Shown piece by piece: positions 24,499-35,159 of a stretch of DNA of 64,000 bases; position 1 is the first letter of the stretch; every line of letters begins with the position of its first letter. Below the pieces are notes generated by a model, which saw only the letters and a list, made by a program, of their open reading frames with translations, searched no databases and was not told where the DNA came from. The stretch is from Pseudoalteromonas luteoviolacea (GTDB lineage Bacteria; Pseudomonadota; Gammaproteobacteria; Enterobacterales; Alteromonadaceae): contig NZ_JAKFZS010000002.1 in NCBI RefSeq assembly GCF_021654285.1, positions 186,001-250,000 on the forward strand, given 5' to 3'. The position numbers were made by a program, and so were the translations under genes.

Positions 24499-26076
24499 GT
24501 GGCAAAAGGGCTATTCAAGTCAGGCATGATTGTGAGTGCAATGACTATGCTATCTCGCATTTTGGGGTTAGTGCGTGATGCGGTCGTTGCAAATTTACTG
24601 GGTGCTGGGCTCGCGGCAGATGTATTTTTATTCGCAAATCGCATTCCAAACTTTTTTCGACGTTTGTTTGCTGAAGGGGCTTTTGCGCAAGCGTTTGTCC
24701 CTGTTTTATCTGAGATTAAAGAAAAACATGGCGATGACGAAGTACGTGTCTTTGTTGCGCAAGCTGCGGGAACACTTGGGACTATCTTACTGTGTGTTAC
24801 CCTATTTGGAGTTGTTGGCTCCCCTATTATAGCCGCACTATTCGGTACAACTTGGTTTATTGATTGGTGGCAAGGCGGAGAAAATGCAGATAAATTCCTT
24901 CTGGCCAGTGCATTACTTAAATTTACCATACCTTATCTATTCTTTATTTCATTGGTTGCACTATGTGGCGCGGTCATGAATGTTTACAACCGCTTTTCAG
25001 TTGCGGCGTTTACACCTGTACTATTAAATGTTTGCTTAATTAGTTGCGCTTTACTATTACACGACCATTTTGAGCAAGGTGCTTATGCTTTGGCTATTGG
25101 TGTGTTCATTGGAGGTGCTGCTCAATTGGCATTTCAGATTCCTTTTTTAGGTAAACTAGGCATGTTATCTCGTCCAAAATTTGCTTGGCATGCACCACAT
25201 GTGACAAAAGTTCGCAAGTTGATGTTGCCTGCTATTTTTGGTGTCTCGGTGAGCCAGATTAATTTATTACTTGATACGATCATAGCCGCTGCATTAATGA
25301 CAGGGTCAATTGCGTGGCTATATTACTCGGACCGCCTTATTGAGTTTCCGCTTGGATTATTTGGTATTGCCATTGCCACAGTTATTTTACCGACGCTATC
25401 AAAGTTGCATGCGAATGATAAAGGTGAGAATTTCCAGCAAACAATGGACTGGGGGGTACGATTTGTACTTTTACTTGGGTTCCCGGCAATGGGGGGGCTG
25501 ATTGTAATAAGTCCTTTAATTATTTCTGTGTTATTTGGTCATGGCGAGTTTAAAAATGGCGATGTTGACAATATAGCAGCTGTCAGCGCAGGTGTGACAG
25601 CATATAGTGTAGGTTTGGTCAGCTTTATGCTGATAAAAGTGTTAGCGCCTGGTTTTTATGCAAGGCAGGATACTAAAACACCAGTAAAAATAGGTATTAA
25701 GGCACTGACCCTCAATATGATTTTCAATTTGGCATTGGCGCCTTTCTTCGGTTATTTGGGCCTCGCTCTAGCTACTTCTCTTTCAGCTACCTGTAATGCT
25801 TTTTTGCTTTATCGTGGGCTTAAGAGAGAGCAGGTTTATACCGTTTCAACCTTTACATTGTGGTTTGCCGCAAAAGCCATTTTTGCAACTTTGGTTATGG
25901 CCAGCAGTGTTTATTGGCTATCACATCAGCTTACATGGCGAGGGGAAGGGATTGCGACACAGTTATGGGTTTTGGGTAGTTTATTAGCGAGCGCAATCTT
26001 TTTGTACTTCTGCATTTTGTATGTTTGTGGCGTTAGGGTGTCGACGATAAAAGAAATTCGGCAGATAGAAGAATAA
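24499..26076 (+). CDS. murJ: lipid II flippase MurJ
   Basis: Integral membrane protein (525 residues, about 14 predicted segments) of the MOP/MVF family that moves lipid II across the inner membrane for peptidoglycan synthesis. Diagnostic segments: SAMTMLSRILGLVRDAVVA, ANRIPNFFRRLFAEGAFAQAF, and YYSDRLIEFPLGLFGIAIAT. The GTG at 24499 is preferred since AAGG (24487-24490) lies 8 bases upstream and the product then starts VAKGLFKSG, as homologues do; the longer frame from 24433 adds 22 unconserved residues. Confidence 0.93.
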   Translation: MAKGLFKSGMIVSAMTMLSRILGLVRDAVVANLLGAGLAADVFLFANRIPNFFRRLFAEGAFAQAFVPVLSEIKEKHGDDEVRVFVAQAAGTLGTILLCVTLFGVVGSPIIAALFGTTWFIDWWQGGENADKFLLASALLKFTIPYLFFISLVALCGAVMNVYNRFSVAAFTPVLLNVCLISCALLLHDHFEQGAYALAIGVFIGGAAQLAFQIPFLGKLGMLSRPKFAWHAPHVTKVRKLMLPAIFGVSVSQINLLLDTIIAAALMTGSIAWLYYSDRLIEFPLGLFGIAIATVILPTLSKLHANDKGENFQQTMDWGVRFVLLLGFPAMGGLIVISPLIISVLFGHGEFKNGDVDNIAAVSAGVTAYSVGLVSFMLIKVLAPGFYARQDTKTPVKIGIKALTLNMIFNLALAPFFGYLGLALATSLSATCNAFLLYRGLKREQVYTVSTFTLWFAAKAIFATLVMASSVYWLSHQLTWRGEGIATQLWVLGSLLASAIFLYFCILYVCGVRVSTIKEIRQIEE

Positions 26077-26125
26077 ATAGACTCGATTGAAGGTCTTCAT
26101 AGCTCGCATTTCTAACTAACTTGGG

Positions 26126-26131
26126 TATAAT
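26126..26131 (+). promoter_or_regulatory. possible -10 element of the ribF operon
   Basis: TATAAT matches the consensus perfectly and lies 39 bases before the ribF start; no good -35 is seen at the usual distance, so this call is weak. Confidence 0.3.
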
Positions 26132-26169
26132 CGGGCTTTTTGAAGACTCGAGCAAAAGGCACGCGTTGT

Positions 26170-27099
26170 ATGCAATTAATCAGGGGCATCCATAATATTC
26201 GACCACACCACTACGGCTGTGTTTTGACTATAGGAAACTTTGATGGTGTTCATTTAGGCCATACTGAAGTATTAAAAGGGCTCAAAGCAGACTCTGAAAA
26301 ATACAACTTACCCAGTACCGTGATGCTCTTTGAGCCGCAGCCGCAAGAGTTTTTTATTAAGAACAAAGCGCCAGCACGATTAACACGACTGCGTGATAAG
26401 CTTGCGTTGCTCGCTGAGAACGGCATAGAGCGTGTTATTTGTGTCAGCTTTAATAATAAGTTTTCAAATCTAGAAGCTGAGTTTTTTGTCCGTGAAATAC
26501 TGTATCAACGTTTGGGGGTTAAAGCCCTGACTGTAGGTGATGATTTTCGTTTTGGCAAAGCTCGTAAAGGCGACTTTGCGATGTTATCAAATATCGGACA
26601 AGAGCTGGGTGTACATGTTAAAGATACATTGAGCTTTAGACAGCAAAACAGTCGTGTCAGTAGCACGCTTATTCGTAATGCGTTAGCACAAGGTGATCTT
26701 CACAAAGCACACGAGATGTTAGGTCATACTTATGCTATCTCTGGGCGGGTTATTCATGGCTGGAAAAAGGGTCGAGAGCTAGGCTTTCGGACCGCAAATG
26801 TAGCATTGAAGCGACAAGTGAGTCCTGTACAAGGGGTCTTTGCTGTAAATGTTTACATCCAAAACAAGATTTACAACGGTGTAGCTAATGTTGGTACAAA
26901 GCCGACACTAAACGGCAAGCGTGCATTATTAGAAGTACACCTATTTGATTTTGACCAAGATATTTATGGTCAATTTATTAAGGTGGAGCTTATTCATAAG
27001 CTTCGCAATGAACAAAAATTTGAGTCACTGACGCATCTGACAAAGCAGATATCGGCAGACGTCGATGCAGCAAGAGCAGTATTTTCTAAAATTAGGTAG
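26170..27099 (+). CDS. ribF: bifunctional riboflavin kinase/FAD synthetase
   Basis: Makes FMN and FAD from riboflavin. The 309-residue protein has the N-terminal nucleotidyltransferase domain (TIGNFDGVHLGH at about 19-30, SSTLIRNAL) and the C-terminal flavokinase domain (HGWKKGRELGFRTANV, GVANVGTKPT). The ATG at 26170 yields MQLIRGIHNI, matching E. coli RibF (MKLIRGIHNL), whereas the frame from 26140 adds ten residues. First gene of the run ribF-ileS-lspA-fkpB-ispH, with ileS 20 bases on. Confidence 0.95.
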   Translation: MQLIRGIHNIRPHHYGCVLTIGNFDGVHLGHTEVLKGLKADSEKYNLPSTVMLFEPQPQEFFIKNKAPARLTRLRDKLALLAENGIERVICVSFNNKFSNLEAEFFVREILYQRLGVKALTVGDDFRFGKARKGDFAMLSNIGQELGVHVKDTLSFRQQNSRVSSTLIRNALAQGDLHKAHEMLGHTYAISGRVIHGWKKGRELGFRTANVALKRQVSPVQGVFAVNVYIQNKIYNGVANVGTKPTLNGKRALLEVHLFDFDQDIYGQFIKVELIHKLRNEQKFESLTHLTKQISADVDAARAVFSKIR

Positions 27100-27119
27100 C
27101 CGAACGGAAAGTAAGTTAA

Positions 27120-29948
27120 ATGAGCGATTACAAACATACTTTAAATTTACCGGAAACATCGTTTCCGATGCGTGGCAATTTGGCGCAACGCGAACCCAAA
27201 ATGCTTAAAAAATGGTATGAACAAGACTTATATGGTCAAATTCGTAACGCGAAGAAAGGTAAAAAGCCATTTATACTGCACGATGGCCCTCCTTATGCGA
27301 ATGGCAATATTCACCTCGGTCATTCAGTAAACAAGATTTTAAAAGATATCATTATTAAATCGAAGACGTTGTCTGATTTTGACGCGCCTTACGTGCCTGG
27401 TTGGGACTGTCATGGTCTACCAATCGAGTTGATGGTAGAGAAAAAAGTCGGTAAGCCGGGCAAGAAAGTGTCGGTTGCTGAATTTAGAGAAAAATGTCGC
27501 GAATATGCTCGTAAGCAGGTAGATGGGCAAAAAACAGACTTTAAACGCCTAGGTGTGTTTGGGGATTGGGATAAGCCATATCTGACAATGAACTTCGACT
27601 TCGAAGCGAATGCGATTCGAGTACTTGGTCGTATCATTAAGAATGGTCATTTACACAAAGGTGCAAAACCTGTGCACTGGTGTACTGACTGTGGTTCTGC
27701 GCTTGCTGAGGCAGAAGTTGAATATCAAGATAAGCAATCACCAGCAATTGATGTACGCTTTGTATTTACCGAAGCGGCCGCAGTAGAGAAAGCATTTTCA
27801 CTGTCTGAAGGTCACGAAGGCAAAGGCGATATCAGCACAGTTATCTGGACGACAACACCTTGGACACTACCTGCAAACCGAGCGGTTGCTGTACACGGCG
27901 GCCTTGAGTATGCATTGGTTCAAATTGAAGACGAAGGCAAAGAGCAGCGCCTAGTATTAGGCTCTGAGTTAGTAAAAGACGCAGTTGACCGCTTTGGCTT
28001 CAAGCAATATCACGTATTAGGCTACTGTAAAGGTGATACGCTAGAGAACCTAGAAGTTGCACACCCATTCTACGATTTTAATGTACCGGTTATCCTTGGT
28101 GAGCACGTTACGACTGATTCAGGTACTGGTATCGTTCATACCGCACCTGGTCACGGTCAAGAAGATTTCGTGGCAGGACAAGCATATAACTTAGAGGTTG
28201 CAAATCCTGTAGGTGCGAACGGTGTATATTTACCGGACACGCCGATTTTTGCTGGCCAGCACGTGTTCAAAGCGAACGCAAATGTGATTGAGCTTCTGAC
28301 TGAAAAAGGCATGTTAATGCATCATCATGCATTAACGCACAGCTATCCACATTGTTGGAGACACAAAACGCCAATTATTTTCCGTGCAACACCGCAATGG
28401 TTTGTAAGCATGGATCAAGCTGATTTACGTAAAGACTCGATGAAAGAAATCGAGAAAACACAGTGGATCCCAGCTTGGGGTGAAAACCGTATTGCTAACA
28501 TGGTAGAAGGTCGCCCAGATTGGTGTATTTCACGTCAACGTACTTGGGGCGTGCCAATTGCACTCTTTGTTGATAAAGACACTGGTGCACTTCACCCAGA
28601 TACTGAAACCCTAATCGAAAAAGTTGCTGATTTAGTTGATCAAGCTGGCATTCAAGCTTGGTATGACTTAGAACCAAGCACATTACTCAATGAAACAGAC
28701 GCTCAGCAGTACGTTAAAGTGCAAGATACGCTGGATGTATGGTTTGACTCTGGTGTCACACACGCATGTGTTGTTGATGCAAGAGAAGAGCTGAGTGGCC
28801 CTGCAGATTTATATCTAGAAGGCTCAGATCAGCACCGTGGTTGGTTTATGTCATCTATGATGACGTCTGTGGCTATTAACGGTCACGCGCCATACAAGCA
28901 AGTGTTAACGCACGGTTTCACAGTGGATGAAAACGGCCGCAAGATGTCAAAGTCTTTGGGTAACGTGATTTCACCACAAGACATCATGAATAAACTAGGT
29001 GCTGACATCCTACGTTTATGGGTTGCTTCAACCGATTACACAGCTGAGATGACAGTTTCTGATGAAATTTTCAAGCGTTCAGCTGACCGTTACCGCCGTA
29101 TTCGTAACACTAGCCGTTACTTATTGTCTAACTTAAGTGGTTTCAATCCAGCAACGGATTCAGTTGCCATTGAAGACATGGTTGAGTTGGATCGTTGGAT
29201 TGTTTCTCGTGCAGCAGAACTGCAAAGTGAAATTGTTGAAGCTTATGACAACTATCAAATGTTGGTGGTTACGCAGAAGCTAATGAATTTCTGTACAGGT
29301 GAATTAGGCTCATTCTATCTTGATGTTATTAAAGACAGACAGTACACAGCTAAGAGTGACAGTCATGCTCGTCGTTCATGTCAGACTGCGTTATATCATA
29401 TCGCCGAGGCAATGACGCGTTGGATGGCGCCTATTTTGAGCTTCACGGCACAAGAGCTTTGGGAAGCACTGCCAGGTGAGCGTGGTGAGTTTGTTTTCAC
29501 TGACGTTTGGTACGACGGAATTACAGGCGCAACGTGTGGTCAATTTGATAATGCGTTCTGGCAAGAGCTATTAACAGTTCGTGATGAAGTGAACCGAGTG
29601 CTAGAGAACGCACGTAAAGAAGAAGTGATTGGGGCGACATTACAGGCTGAGGTAACGCTGTACACAGGTGGTGAATTAGCTGAAAAACTGCAAGGTTTAG
29701 AAGATGAACTACGCTTCGTATTACTTACTTCAAAAGCACATGTTGAAGTAGTATCAAGCCAACCAGAAGGCTCAGTGGCTTCTGAGATTGACGGCTTATT
29801 CATTAAAGTTGCTGCAACAGATGCGGCGAAATGTGATCGTTGTTGGCATCACAGTGAAGATGTTGGTACAAGTGAAGCCCACCCAGAGCTGTGTGGTCGC
29901 TGTATTACCAATGTTGACGGTGAAGGCGAACAGCGTAAATTTGCATAG
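27120..29948 (+). CDS. ileS: isoleucyl-tRNA synthetase
   Basis: Class I aminoacyl-tRNA synthetase of 942 residues (E. coli 938), charging tRNA-Ile. It has the HIGH-type motif HLGH ([15 protein letters not shown], about 58-72), the editing-domain T-rich [13 protein letters not shown], the KMSKS loop ([10 protein letters not shown]), and the C-terminal zinc finger (CDRCWHH...CGRC). Start [13 protein letters not shown] is family-typical, with GGAAAG upstream. Confidence 0.97.
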   Translation: MSDYKHTLNLPETSFPMRGNLAQREPKMLKKWYEQDLYGQIRNAKKGKKPFILHDGPPYANGNIHLGHSVNKILKDIIIKSKTLSDFDAPYVPGWDCHGLPIELMVEKKVGKPGKKVSVAEFREKCREYARKQVDGQKTDFKRLGVFGDWDKPYLTMNFDFEANAIRVLGRIIKNGHLHKGAKPVHWCTDCGSALAEAEVEYQDKQSPAIDVRFVFTEAAAVEKAFSLSEGHEGKGDISTVIWTTTPWTLPANRAVAVHGGLEYALVQIEDEGKEQRLVLGSELVKDAVDRFGFKQYHVLGYCKGDTLENLEVAHPFYDFNVPVILGEHVTTDSGTGIVHTAPGHGQEDFVAGQAYNLEVANPVGANGVYLPDTPIFAGQHVFKANANVIELLTEKGMLMHHHALTHSYPHCWRHKTPIIFRATPQWFVSMDQADLRKDSMKEIEKTQWIPAWGENRIANMVEGRPDWCISRQRTWGVPIALFVDKDTGALHPDTETLIEKVADLVDQAGIQAWYDLEPSTLLNETDAQQYVKVQDTLDVWFDSGVTHACVVDAREELSGPADLYLEGSDQHRGWFMSSMMTSVAINGHAPYKQVLTHGFTVDENGRKMSKSLGNVISPQDIMNKLGADILRLWVASTDYTAEMTVSDEIFKRSADRYRRIRNTSRYLLSNLSGFNPATDSVAIEDMVELDRWIVSRAAELQSEIVEAYDNYQMLVVTQKLMNFCTGELGSFYLDVIKDRQYTAKSDSHARRSCQTALYHIAEAMTRWMAPILSFTAQELWEALPGERGEFVFTDVWYDGITGATCGQFDNAFWQELLTVRDEVNRVLENARKEEVIGATLQAEVTLYTGGELAEKLQGLEDELRFVLLTSKAHVEVVSSQPEGSVASEIDGLFIKVAATDAAKCDRCWHHSEDVGTSEAHPELCGRCITNVDGEGEQRKFA

Positions 29949-29957
29949 GAGTTGCAA

Positions 29958-30464
29958 GTGACCAAATTGACCGAACGAAGTGGTCTAGTGTGGTTATGGC
30001 TAAGTCTACTGCTTTTTGCAGTAGACTACGTCACAAAAGCATTAGTAGTTGCAAATATGAAGCTGTATGAATCAATAGAGTTGTTGCCGTTTTTCAATTT
30101 TACATACATGCATAATTATGGTGCTGCATTTAGCTTTTTAAGTGAAGCCGGTGGATGGCAAAGATGGTTCCTCAGCGGTATTGCCGTGGTTATCAGCGTA
30201 TTATTAGTCGTGTGGCTAAAAAACTTGAGAGCCAATAACTTGGTGCTGTGTGGCGCATATTCATTGGTGCTTGCTGGCGCTATAGGTAATTTATATGACC
30301 GCGTAACGTTAGGCTACGTTGTCGACTTTTTACATTTTTATTATCAAGATTGGCATTACCCTGCTTTTAATGTCGCAGACATGGCGATCGTCGGTGGTGC
30401 TGGTTTACTTTTATTTGATGCATTTTTTGGTGATAAAACCAATACTCGGGAGACAGAGGCGTGA
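29958..30464 (+). CDS. lspA: lipoprotein signal peptidase
   Basis: Aspartyl peptidase of the inner membrane that cleaves prolipoproteins after lipidation. 168 residues, four membrane segments, conserved NYGAAFSFL, GNLYDRV and FNVADMAI, in which the two aspartates form the catalytic pair. GTG at 29958 is the preferred start: GGAG (29948-29951) lies 6 bases before it, while TTG at 29952 would abut that site. It starts 9 bases after ileS and its end overlaps fkpB by 4 bases. Confidence 0.95.
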   Translation: MTKLTERSGLVWLWLSLLLFAVDYVTKALVVANMKLYESIELLPFFNFTYMHNYGAAFSFLSEAGGWQRWFLSGIAVVISVLLVVWLKNLRANNLVLCGAYSLVLAGAIGNLYDRVTLGYVVDFLHFYYQDWHYPAFNVADMAIVGGAGLLLFDAFFGDKTNTRETEA

Positions 30465-30901
30465 GTGAACAAGTCATAGGCCCAAAATCAGAAGTGCTGT
30501 TCCACTATTCAATAAAGCTGGAAGATGGATCTGCTGCTGACTCAACAAAGGTGAATAATAAGCCTGCTAAGTTGTTTATGGGAGATGGAAGCCTCACTGA
30601 AAATTTTGAAAGCTGCTTACTGGGGTTAAAAGAGGGTGACAACAAAACCTTTGAGCTTCAGCCAGAAGATGCTTTTGGGATGCCAAATCCAGATAATATC
30701 TATTATTTAGATCGCACCAAGTTTGGTGCTGATACACCTGCAGAAGTTGGCAGTATTATTGCTTTCACTCAGCCTGATGGCACTGAATTACCTGGGCTTA
30801 TTCGTGAAGTGGCTGGAGACTCTGTTACGGTTGACTTTAATCACCCTCTTGCTGGTCAGGTGGTGACGTTTGAAGTAGATATCTTAGAGGTTCATGGTTA
30901 A
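30461..30901 (+). CDS. fkpB: FKBP-type peptidyl-prolyl isomerase FkpB/SlpA
   Basis: A 146-residue SlyD-like FKBP isomerase and probable chaperone (E. coli FkpB 149 residues). It starts with GTG (GTGAGTGAACAAG) overlapping the lspA stop. Recognisable segments: [39 protein letters not shown] and the C-terminal VDFNHPLAG. Its stop codon overlaps the ispH start codon by one base (TAATG), pointing to translational coupling. Confidence 0.93.
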   Translation: MSEQVIGPKSEVLFHYSIKLEDGSAADSTKVNNKPAKLFMGDGSLTENFESCLLGLKEGDNKTFELQPEDAFGMPNPDNIYYLDRTKFGADTPAEVGSIIAFTQPDGTELPGLIREVAGDSVTVDFNHPLAGQVVTFEVDILEVHG

Positions 30902-31830
30902 TGGAAATCTTGTTAGCTAATCCACGTGGGTTCTGCGCAGGTGTAGATAGAGCGATTAGTATTGTTGAGCGTGCGCTCGATATTTTCGAAAAGCCTATTT
31001 ATGTACGCCATGAAGTTGTACATAACAAATATGTTGTAAATGGTCTCAGAGACAGAGGCGCAGTATTTGTTGAAGAGCTTCATCAAGTACCAGATGACAG
31101 CATCGTTATTTTTAGTGCGCATGGTGTTTCACAACAAGTGAGACAAGAAGCGAAACGACGCGAATTGAAGGTGTTTGATGCTACTTGTCCATTGGTTACC
31201 AAGGTACATATGGAAGTGACTAGAGCGAGTAGAAAGGGCACTGAGTGCATTCTAATTGGTCATCACGGTCATCCAGAAGTTGAAGGTACTATGGGGCAGT
31301 ACGATAACCCTGAAGGTGGGATTTATCTTGTTGAGACACCTGAAGATGTTGCCTCGTTAGAAGTTAAAGACGCGAGTAATTTGTTCTATTGTAGCCAAAC
31401 TACATTGTCAGTAGATGATACGGCAGATGTTATTGATGCATTGCGTGAGAAGTTTCCTGAGATCCATGGACCACGCAAAGATGATATTTGCTATGCAACG
31501 CAAAACCGTCAAGATGCTGTGCGTGATTTAGCTGATAAAGTGGATTTGCTACTCGTGGTGGGTGCAAAAAATAGCTCTAACTCAAATCGCTTGCGTGAAT
31601 TAGCAGACAAAATGGGCACCGCTGCGCACCTTATCGATGATGAGAAAAGTATTGATGCAGATTGGTTTGATAATGTAGAGCGTGTAGGCGTCACTGCTGG
31701 TGCATCTGCACCTGAAGTTTTAGTTCAACAGGTAATTTCTCGCTTGAAGGAATTGGGTGGGCATACGGTTTTAGAAAATCCGGGTCAGGAAGAAAATGTA
31801 GTGTTTGCAGTGCCTGTAGAGCTGAGATAA
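30901..31830 (+). CDS. ispH: 4-hydroxy-3-methylbut-2-enyl diphosphate reductase
   Basis: Last enzyme of the MEP isoprenoid pathway; an iron-sulfur protein making IPP and DMAPP. 309 residues with the three cluster cysteines (C12 in [10 protein letters not shown], one in [11 protein letters not shown] and one in ICYATQNRQ), and the histidine segments FSAHGVS and [11 protein letters not shown] with the catalytic glutamate. Followed after 3 bases by a sensor kinase gene, an unusual extension of this conserved operon. Confidence 0.97.
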   Translation: MEILLANPRGFCAGVDRAISIVERALDIFEKPIYVRHEVVHNKYVVNGLRDRGAVFVEELHQVPDDSIVIFSAHGVSQQVRQEAKRRELKVFDATCPLVTKVHMEVTRASRKGTECILIGHHGHPEVEGTMGQYDNPEGGIYLVETPEDVASLEVKDASNLFYCSQTTLSVDDTADVIDALREKFPEIHGPRKDDICYATQNRQDAVRDLADKVDLLLVVGAKNSSNSNRLRELADKMGTAAHLIDDEKSIDADWFDNVERVGVTAGASAPEVLVQQVISRLKELGGHTVLENPGQEENVVFAVPVELR

Positions 31831-31833
31831 AAC

Positions 31834-32877
31834 ATGACACCATGGGCTCATTCGACGTCGATTGACCGTGGTTTATTTAAGGCGATGCTCACTGAGCGAG
31901 GCATACTTGCAATGATTATTGCCTCGCAGGCCGTCGCCTTTATTTATACATTGGCTAGTGGTAAGGACTTTTGGTTAAGTCTTGGTTTAGTCAGCCTTTT
32001 CACACACGCAAATGCGTTTGTCACACTTTCATTAATAGCCCTGGTGCTGCGATTTTCAAAACCACTTTCGTTCAAGAGCGAGCTTGGTTTAGTGCTGGTT
32101 TTCTTCCAGTCTGTATGCATTGTGACAAGTGTGCTTGTCCAATATTCTCCCTTTACTCCCGTTGAGCCAGTAGATTGGCCGTTTGTTATTAATAACAATG
32201 CTATTTGCGGTTTTGTGGTGATTTTGTTACTGCATTTCATGGCAATTTATATCGATAACCTCAATACTATTGCACACGCAGCGAATGCCGAGCTAGAGGC
32301 GTTACAAGCGAGAATTCGACCTCACTTCTTACACAATGCGTTAAATACATTAGCTGAGCTTTGTCATGAAAGTCCAAATGATGCTGAGGAAGCGGCCTTA
32401 ACTATGGCGAAGCTGATGCAAGTTGCTTTTGCACGCAACAAAACACATAGCTTAGAGCAGGAGATATCTCTGACAAAAGGGTATTTAACAATTGAGAAAT
32501 ACCGCTTTGAACACCGTCTTATGGTTGTGTGGTCTATTAATAATGTTAACTTAAATGTAAAGGTGCCTGCACTTATTTTGCAGCCGCTAGTAGAAAATGC
32601 TGTAGTTCATGGTATCGAGCCTATGCGGGAAGGTGGGGTGATCAACATTGAAGTCGGCTTTGTAAATTCAATGTTAACTCTTAAAGTAGATAACCCATTT
32701 AACGCTGGCTCAAAGTCGCGCTCAGGTCAGGGGATTGCCCTTGAAAACATAACTCGTCGCCTATTAATTTACTATGGCGAAAAAGCAACTTTGAAGACAT
32801 CGCAAAAAAGTGGTAGATTTGTGTTAACAGTTATGTTGCCGCTTGGAGCTTTGAATGAAATATCTGGTAGTAGATGA
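31834..32877 (+). CDS. LytS/FimS(AlgZ)-like sensor histidine kinase
   Basis: Inner-membrane kinase of the LytS (His_kinase) family, 347 residues. Four or so membrane segments occupy residues 25-142, with no large sensor domain. The phospho-acceptor motif RPHFLHNALNTL follows (His164), then the ATP-binding N box LILQPLVENAVVHG (about 240-255) and a GQGIALENITRRL glycine box. P. aeruginosa FimS/AlgZ has this architecture. The gene starts 3 bases after ispH and overlaps the response regulator gene by 23 bases, so it may be transcribed with the ispH operon. Confidence 0.88.
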   Translation: MTPWAHSTSIDRGLFKAMLTERGILAMIIASQAVAFIYTLASGKDFWLSLGLVSLFTHANAFVTLSLIALVLRFSKPLSFKSELGLVLVFFQSVCIVTSVLVQYSPFTPVEPVDWPFVINNNAICGFVVILLLHFMAIYIDNLNTIAHAANAELEALQARIRPHFLHNALNTLAELCHESPNDAEEAALTMAKLMQVAFARNKTHSLEQEISLTKGYLTIEKYRFEHRLMVVWSINNVNLNVKVPALILQPLVENAVVHGIEPMREGGVINIEVGFVNSMLTLKVDNPFNAGSKSRSGQGIALENITRRLLIYYGEKATLKTSQKSGRFVLTVMLPLGALNEISGSR

Positions 32878-33529
32878 TGAACCGATCGCACGACGACGTA
32901 TACAGCGATTACTCGGTGAATTTGAGGCACTAGAGTGTATTGGAGAAGCTCCGGATGGCCAACAAGCGGTTGAGCTGGTTGAGCGTTTAAAGCCGGAACT
33001 GGTATTTTTAGATATTTCTATGCCAGAGATGGATGGCATCGAACTTGGAAAGCACTTGCGTGAAAATAACGCCAATTTAAAATTGGTATATGTGACTGCT
33101 TATCCTGAACATGCATTGAAAGCTTATCAAATTTTTGCTTCAGGTTATCTTGTTAAGCCAGTAGATCGGAGCCAAATATCTGAGTTATTGAACCACCTTT
33201 TTCCTGATTCATTGGCCAAGCTGCAATACCAAGTTGGGCATGACATTCGTTGGGTAAATGTGCCCGACATTGTAATTGCGCAAACTGACGATAGGTACAC
33301 GCATATCTATTTTGAAGGTGGTGATGCGCTGATTGATATGCCTTTGAAGAAACTCTTGTCTGATTATCCCCACCATTTTGTCCAAGTACATCGAAATACC
33401 ATTGTTAAAAAGGCGAGCATTGTAAAATTAGAAAGTTGCGAAGGGGGACATCGAGTTGTTCTCAATGGTTTAGCAGAGCCTGTACAGGTAAGTAGACGCG
33501 CTTATGCGAGTCTAAAAACAGTGTTTTAA
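32855..33529 (+). CDS. LytTR-type response regulator, AlgR-like
   Basis: A 224-residue regulator with a receiver domain (D7-D8, phospho-acceptor D53, threonine in VTAYPEHALKAY and K in LVKPVDRS) and a C-terminal LytTR DNA-binding domain (about 120-224, with ERYTHIYFEGG-like DDRYTHIYFEGG and FVQVHRNTIVKKASI). In P. aeruginosa AlgR activates the fimU-pilVWXY1Y2E operon. Here the pilVWXY1E operon begins 98 bases downstream, so control of that operon is a strong inference. Confidence 0.88.
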   Translation: MKYLVVDDEPIARRRIQRLLGEFEALECIGEAPDGQQAVELVERLKPELVFLDISMPEMDGIELGKHLRENNANLKLVYVTAYPEHALKAYQIFASGYLVKPVDRSQISELLNHLFPDSLAKLQYQVGHDIRWVNVPDIVIAQTDDRYTHIYFEGGDALIDMPLKKLLSDYPHHFVQVHRNTIVKKASIVKLESCEGGHRVVLNGLAEPVQVSRRAYASLKTVF

Positions 33530-33627
33530 CCACTGACCCTCATTGATTGACCGTTTAGTCATCTGGCGGTTTGGTTATCAAAAAAAAGCGATAATATGTA
33601 ATATAGAGTATATATTGAGTTTTTTTC

Positions 33628-34179
33628 ATGGGTATTTTGTTTCCAAAAAAAGTCCAAGTAGGGTTTACCTTACTAGAAGTGGTCGTTGCCTTTATGGTAC
33701 TTAGCTTTGGGTTGTTAGGTGCTGTGGCACTGCAAGCAAAGGCGAAGCAAGCTAGCTTTGATTCTATGCAGCGAGCTGCTGCAGTTGCCTTGGCAGGAGA
33801 CATTATTCAGCGGATCAGGTCAAACGACACGGCTTCATTAATAGACTTATATGGTGGCTCGTTTACGAGTGAGACCGAACTCAATACGGATACGACGTGC
33901 TTTTCTAACTTTTGTAACAATCAGGCGATAGCTAATTTAGACAAAGAACAATGGAAGCAAGCTATTCGGGCAAAAGAGAATACGGGTTCTTTAGACGATA
34001 CAACAGTCTGCATCACCCCTGTTAGAGATGGTGATGGCTTTGAAGTCACTGTTACTGTTGCTTGGGTTGGTCGCCAAGCGATTAAAGCAAACAGCACGAC
34101 ATCGGGTATTAACTGCGGCACCAACGATGACTACAGAAGGCTCGTGTCTTTATCTAGCTTTGTACTTGTAAGGAGTTAG
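33628..34179 (+). CDS. pilV: type IV pilus minor pilin PilV
   Basis: A 183-residue prepilin-like protein with the class III signal ending VG|FTLLEVVVAFMVLS (glycine before the cleavage site, glutamate at +5). PilV-type features are the N-terminal methylation segment and FGLLGAVALQAKAKQ. It takes part in the minor-pilin priming complex of type IV pili. First gene of pilV-pilW-pilX-pilY1-pilE; no FimT/FimU gene precedes it on this strand. pilW begins 2 bases after its stop. Confidence 0.9.
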   Translation: MGILFPKKVQVGFTLLEVVVAFMVLSFGLLGAVALQAKAKQASFDSMQRAAAVALAGDIIQRIRSNDTASLIDLYGGSFTSETELNTDTTCFSNFCNNQAIANLDKEQWKQAIRAKENTGSLDDTTVCITPVRDGDGFEVTVTVAWVGRQAIKANSTTSGINCGTNDDYRRLVSLSSFVLVRS

Positions 34180-34181
34180 CA

Positions 34182-35159
34182 ATGCGCCAGCGTGGGTTTA
34201 CTCTGATCGAAATCTTAATCTCTCTTTTTATCGGGGCGATACTCTTAGGTGGCGTTGTTGCGACGTATGTCAGTATGCGAGTGACGACGAAAGACACGAT
34301 GGCCATTGGAGAGCTGCAAGAAATAGGTCGGTTATCCTTAACTTTGCTGCGTAGAGATTTGGAGCAGATAGGATTTTGGGGTACTTTTTACGATAAAAGC
34401 TTTAGTACTGTTAACTCCGTAAGTCCATCTAACCCCGCTGGTGATTGTTTTGGGGGGTTGAATAACGGCAGCTTCCCTGCTGCTGTGCCTACTAACTTTC
34501 GTCCAATTTATGCCAGCTATACGACTACGGGTACTACGCTAGAGTGTATCACTGGCGCAAAAAAGAATACTGAAGCCCTGCAACTTAAATTCCTAGAAGG
34601 CGAGCAAATCATCAATGATGCAGTAAATAGTAATAAATATTATTTTATTGCGCAGCAAGAGCAGGGGGAGTTTATCGCAGGGAGGGACTTTGTCGCTTTA
34701 CCCAATGTAAATGCGACGCTCTGGCCATATAGTCATCATGTTTATTACATAAGCGAGCAACAGATAACCATTAATAATGCGCCATTGACAATTCCGGTAC
34801 TGATGAGGAAGAGGTTAACTGTGAGCGGTCAGATGACCACTGAAACCGTCATCGAAGGCGTTGAGGATATGCGCTTTTTATTTGGTATTGATATTGATGG
34901 TGATAGCCGAGTGGATAGCTATCGCAGCGTTAAGCAAATGACAGCTGCTGATTGGGAAAGGTCTGAAGGTGTATTGACCGTTCAGGTTATCGTACTTGTG
35001 AGGTCTTTGGAGCCTGATCCTGGAATAAATTTGAAGAACCAAAAATATACATTAGGGAACGATACCGACAAAGTCGTTCATACATTTTCAGACAGTTATA
35101 GGAGAACCGTTTTTTCAACGACTGTTCAGCTATATAACATGGGGTCTTCAGCATGGTAA
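34182..35159 (+). CDS. pilW: type IV pilus minor pilin PilW
   Basis: 325-residue prepilin-like protein, MRQRG|FTLIEILISLFIGAILLGGVVATY, with the long C-terminal domain typical of PilW. It contains VEGVEDMRFLFGIDIDGD near residue 225-245, a segment often conserved in PilW, with a possible metal-binding DIDGDSRVD. The last 7 bases overlap pilX. Confidence 0.9.
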   Translation: MRQRGFTLIEILISLFIGAILLGGVVATYVSMRVTTKDTMAIGELQEIGRLSLTLLRRDLEQIGFWGTFYDKSFSTVNSVSPSNPAGDCFGGLNNGSFPAAVPTNFRPIYASYTTTGTTLECITGAKKNTEALQLKFLEGEQIINDAVNSNKYYFIAQQEQGEFIAGRDFVALPNVNATLWPYSHHVYYISEQQITINNAPLTIPVLMRKRLTVSGQMTTETVIEGVEDMRFLFGIDIDGDSRVDSYRSVKQMTAADWERSEGVLTVQVIVLVRSLEPDPGINLKNQKYTLGNDTDKVVHTFSDSYRRTVFSTTVQLYNMGSSAW

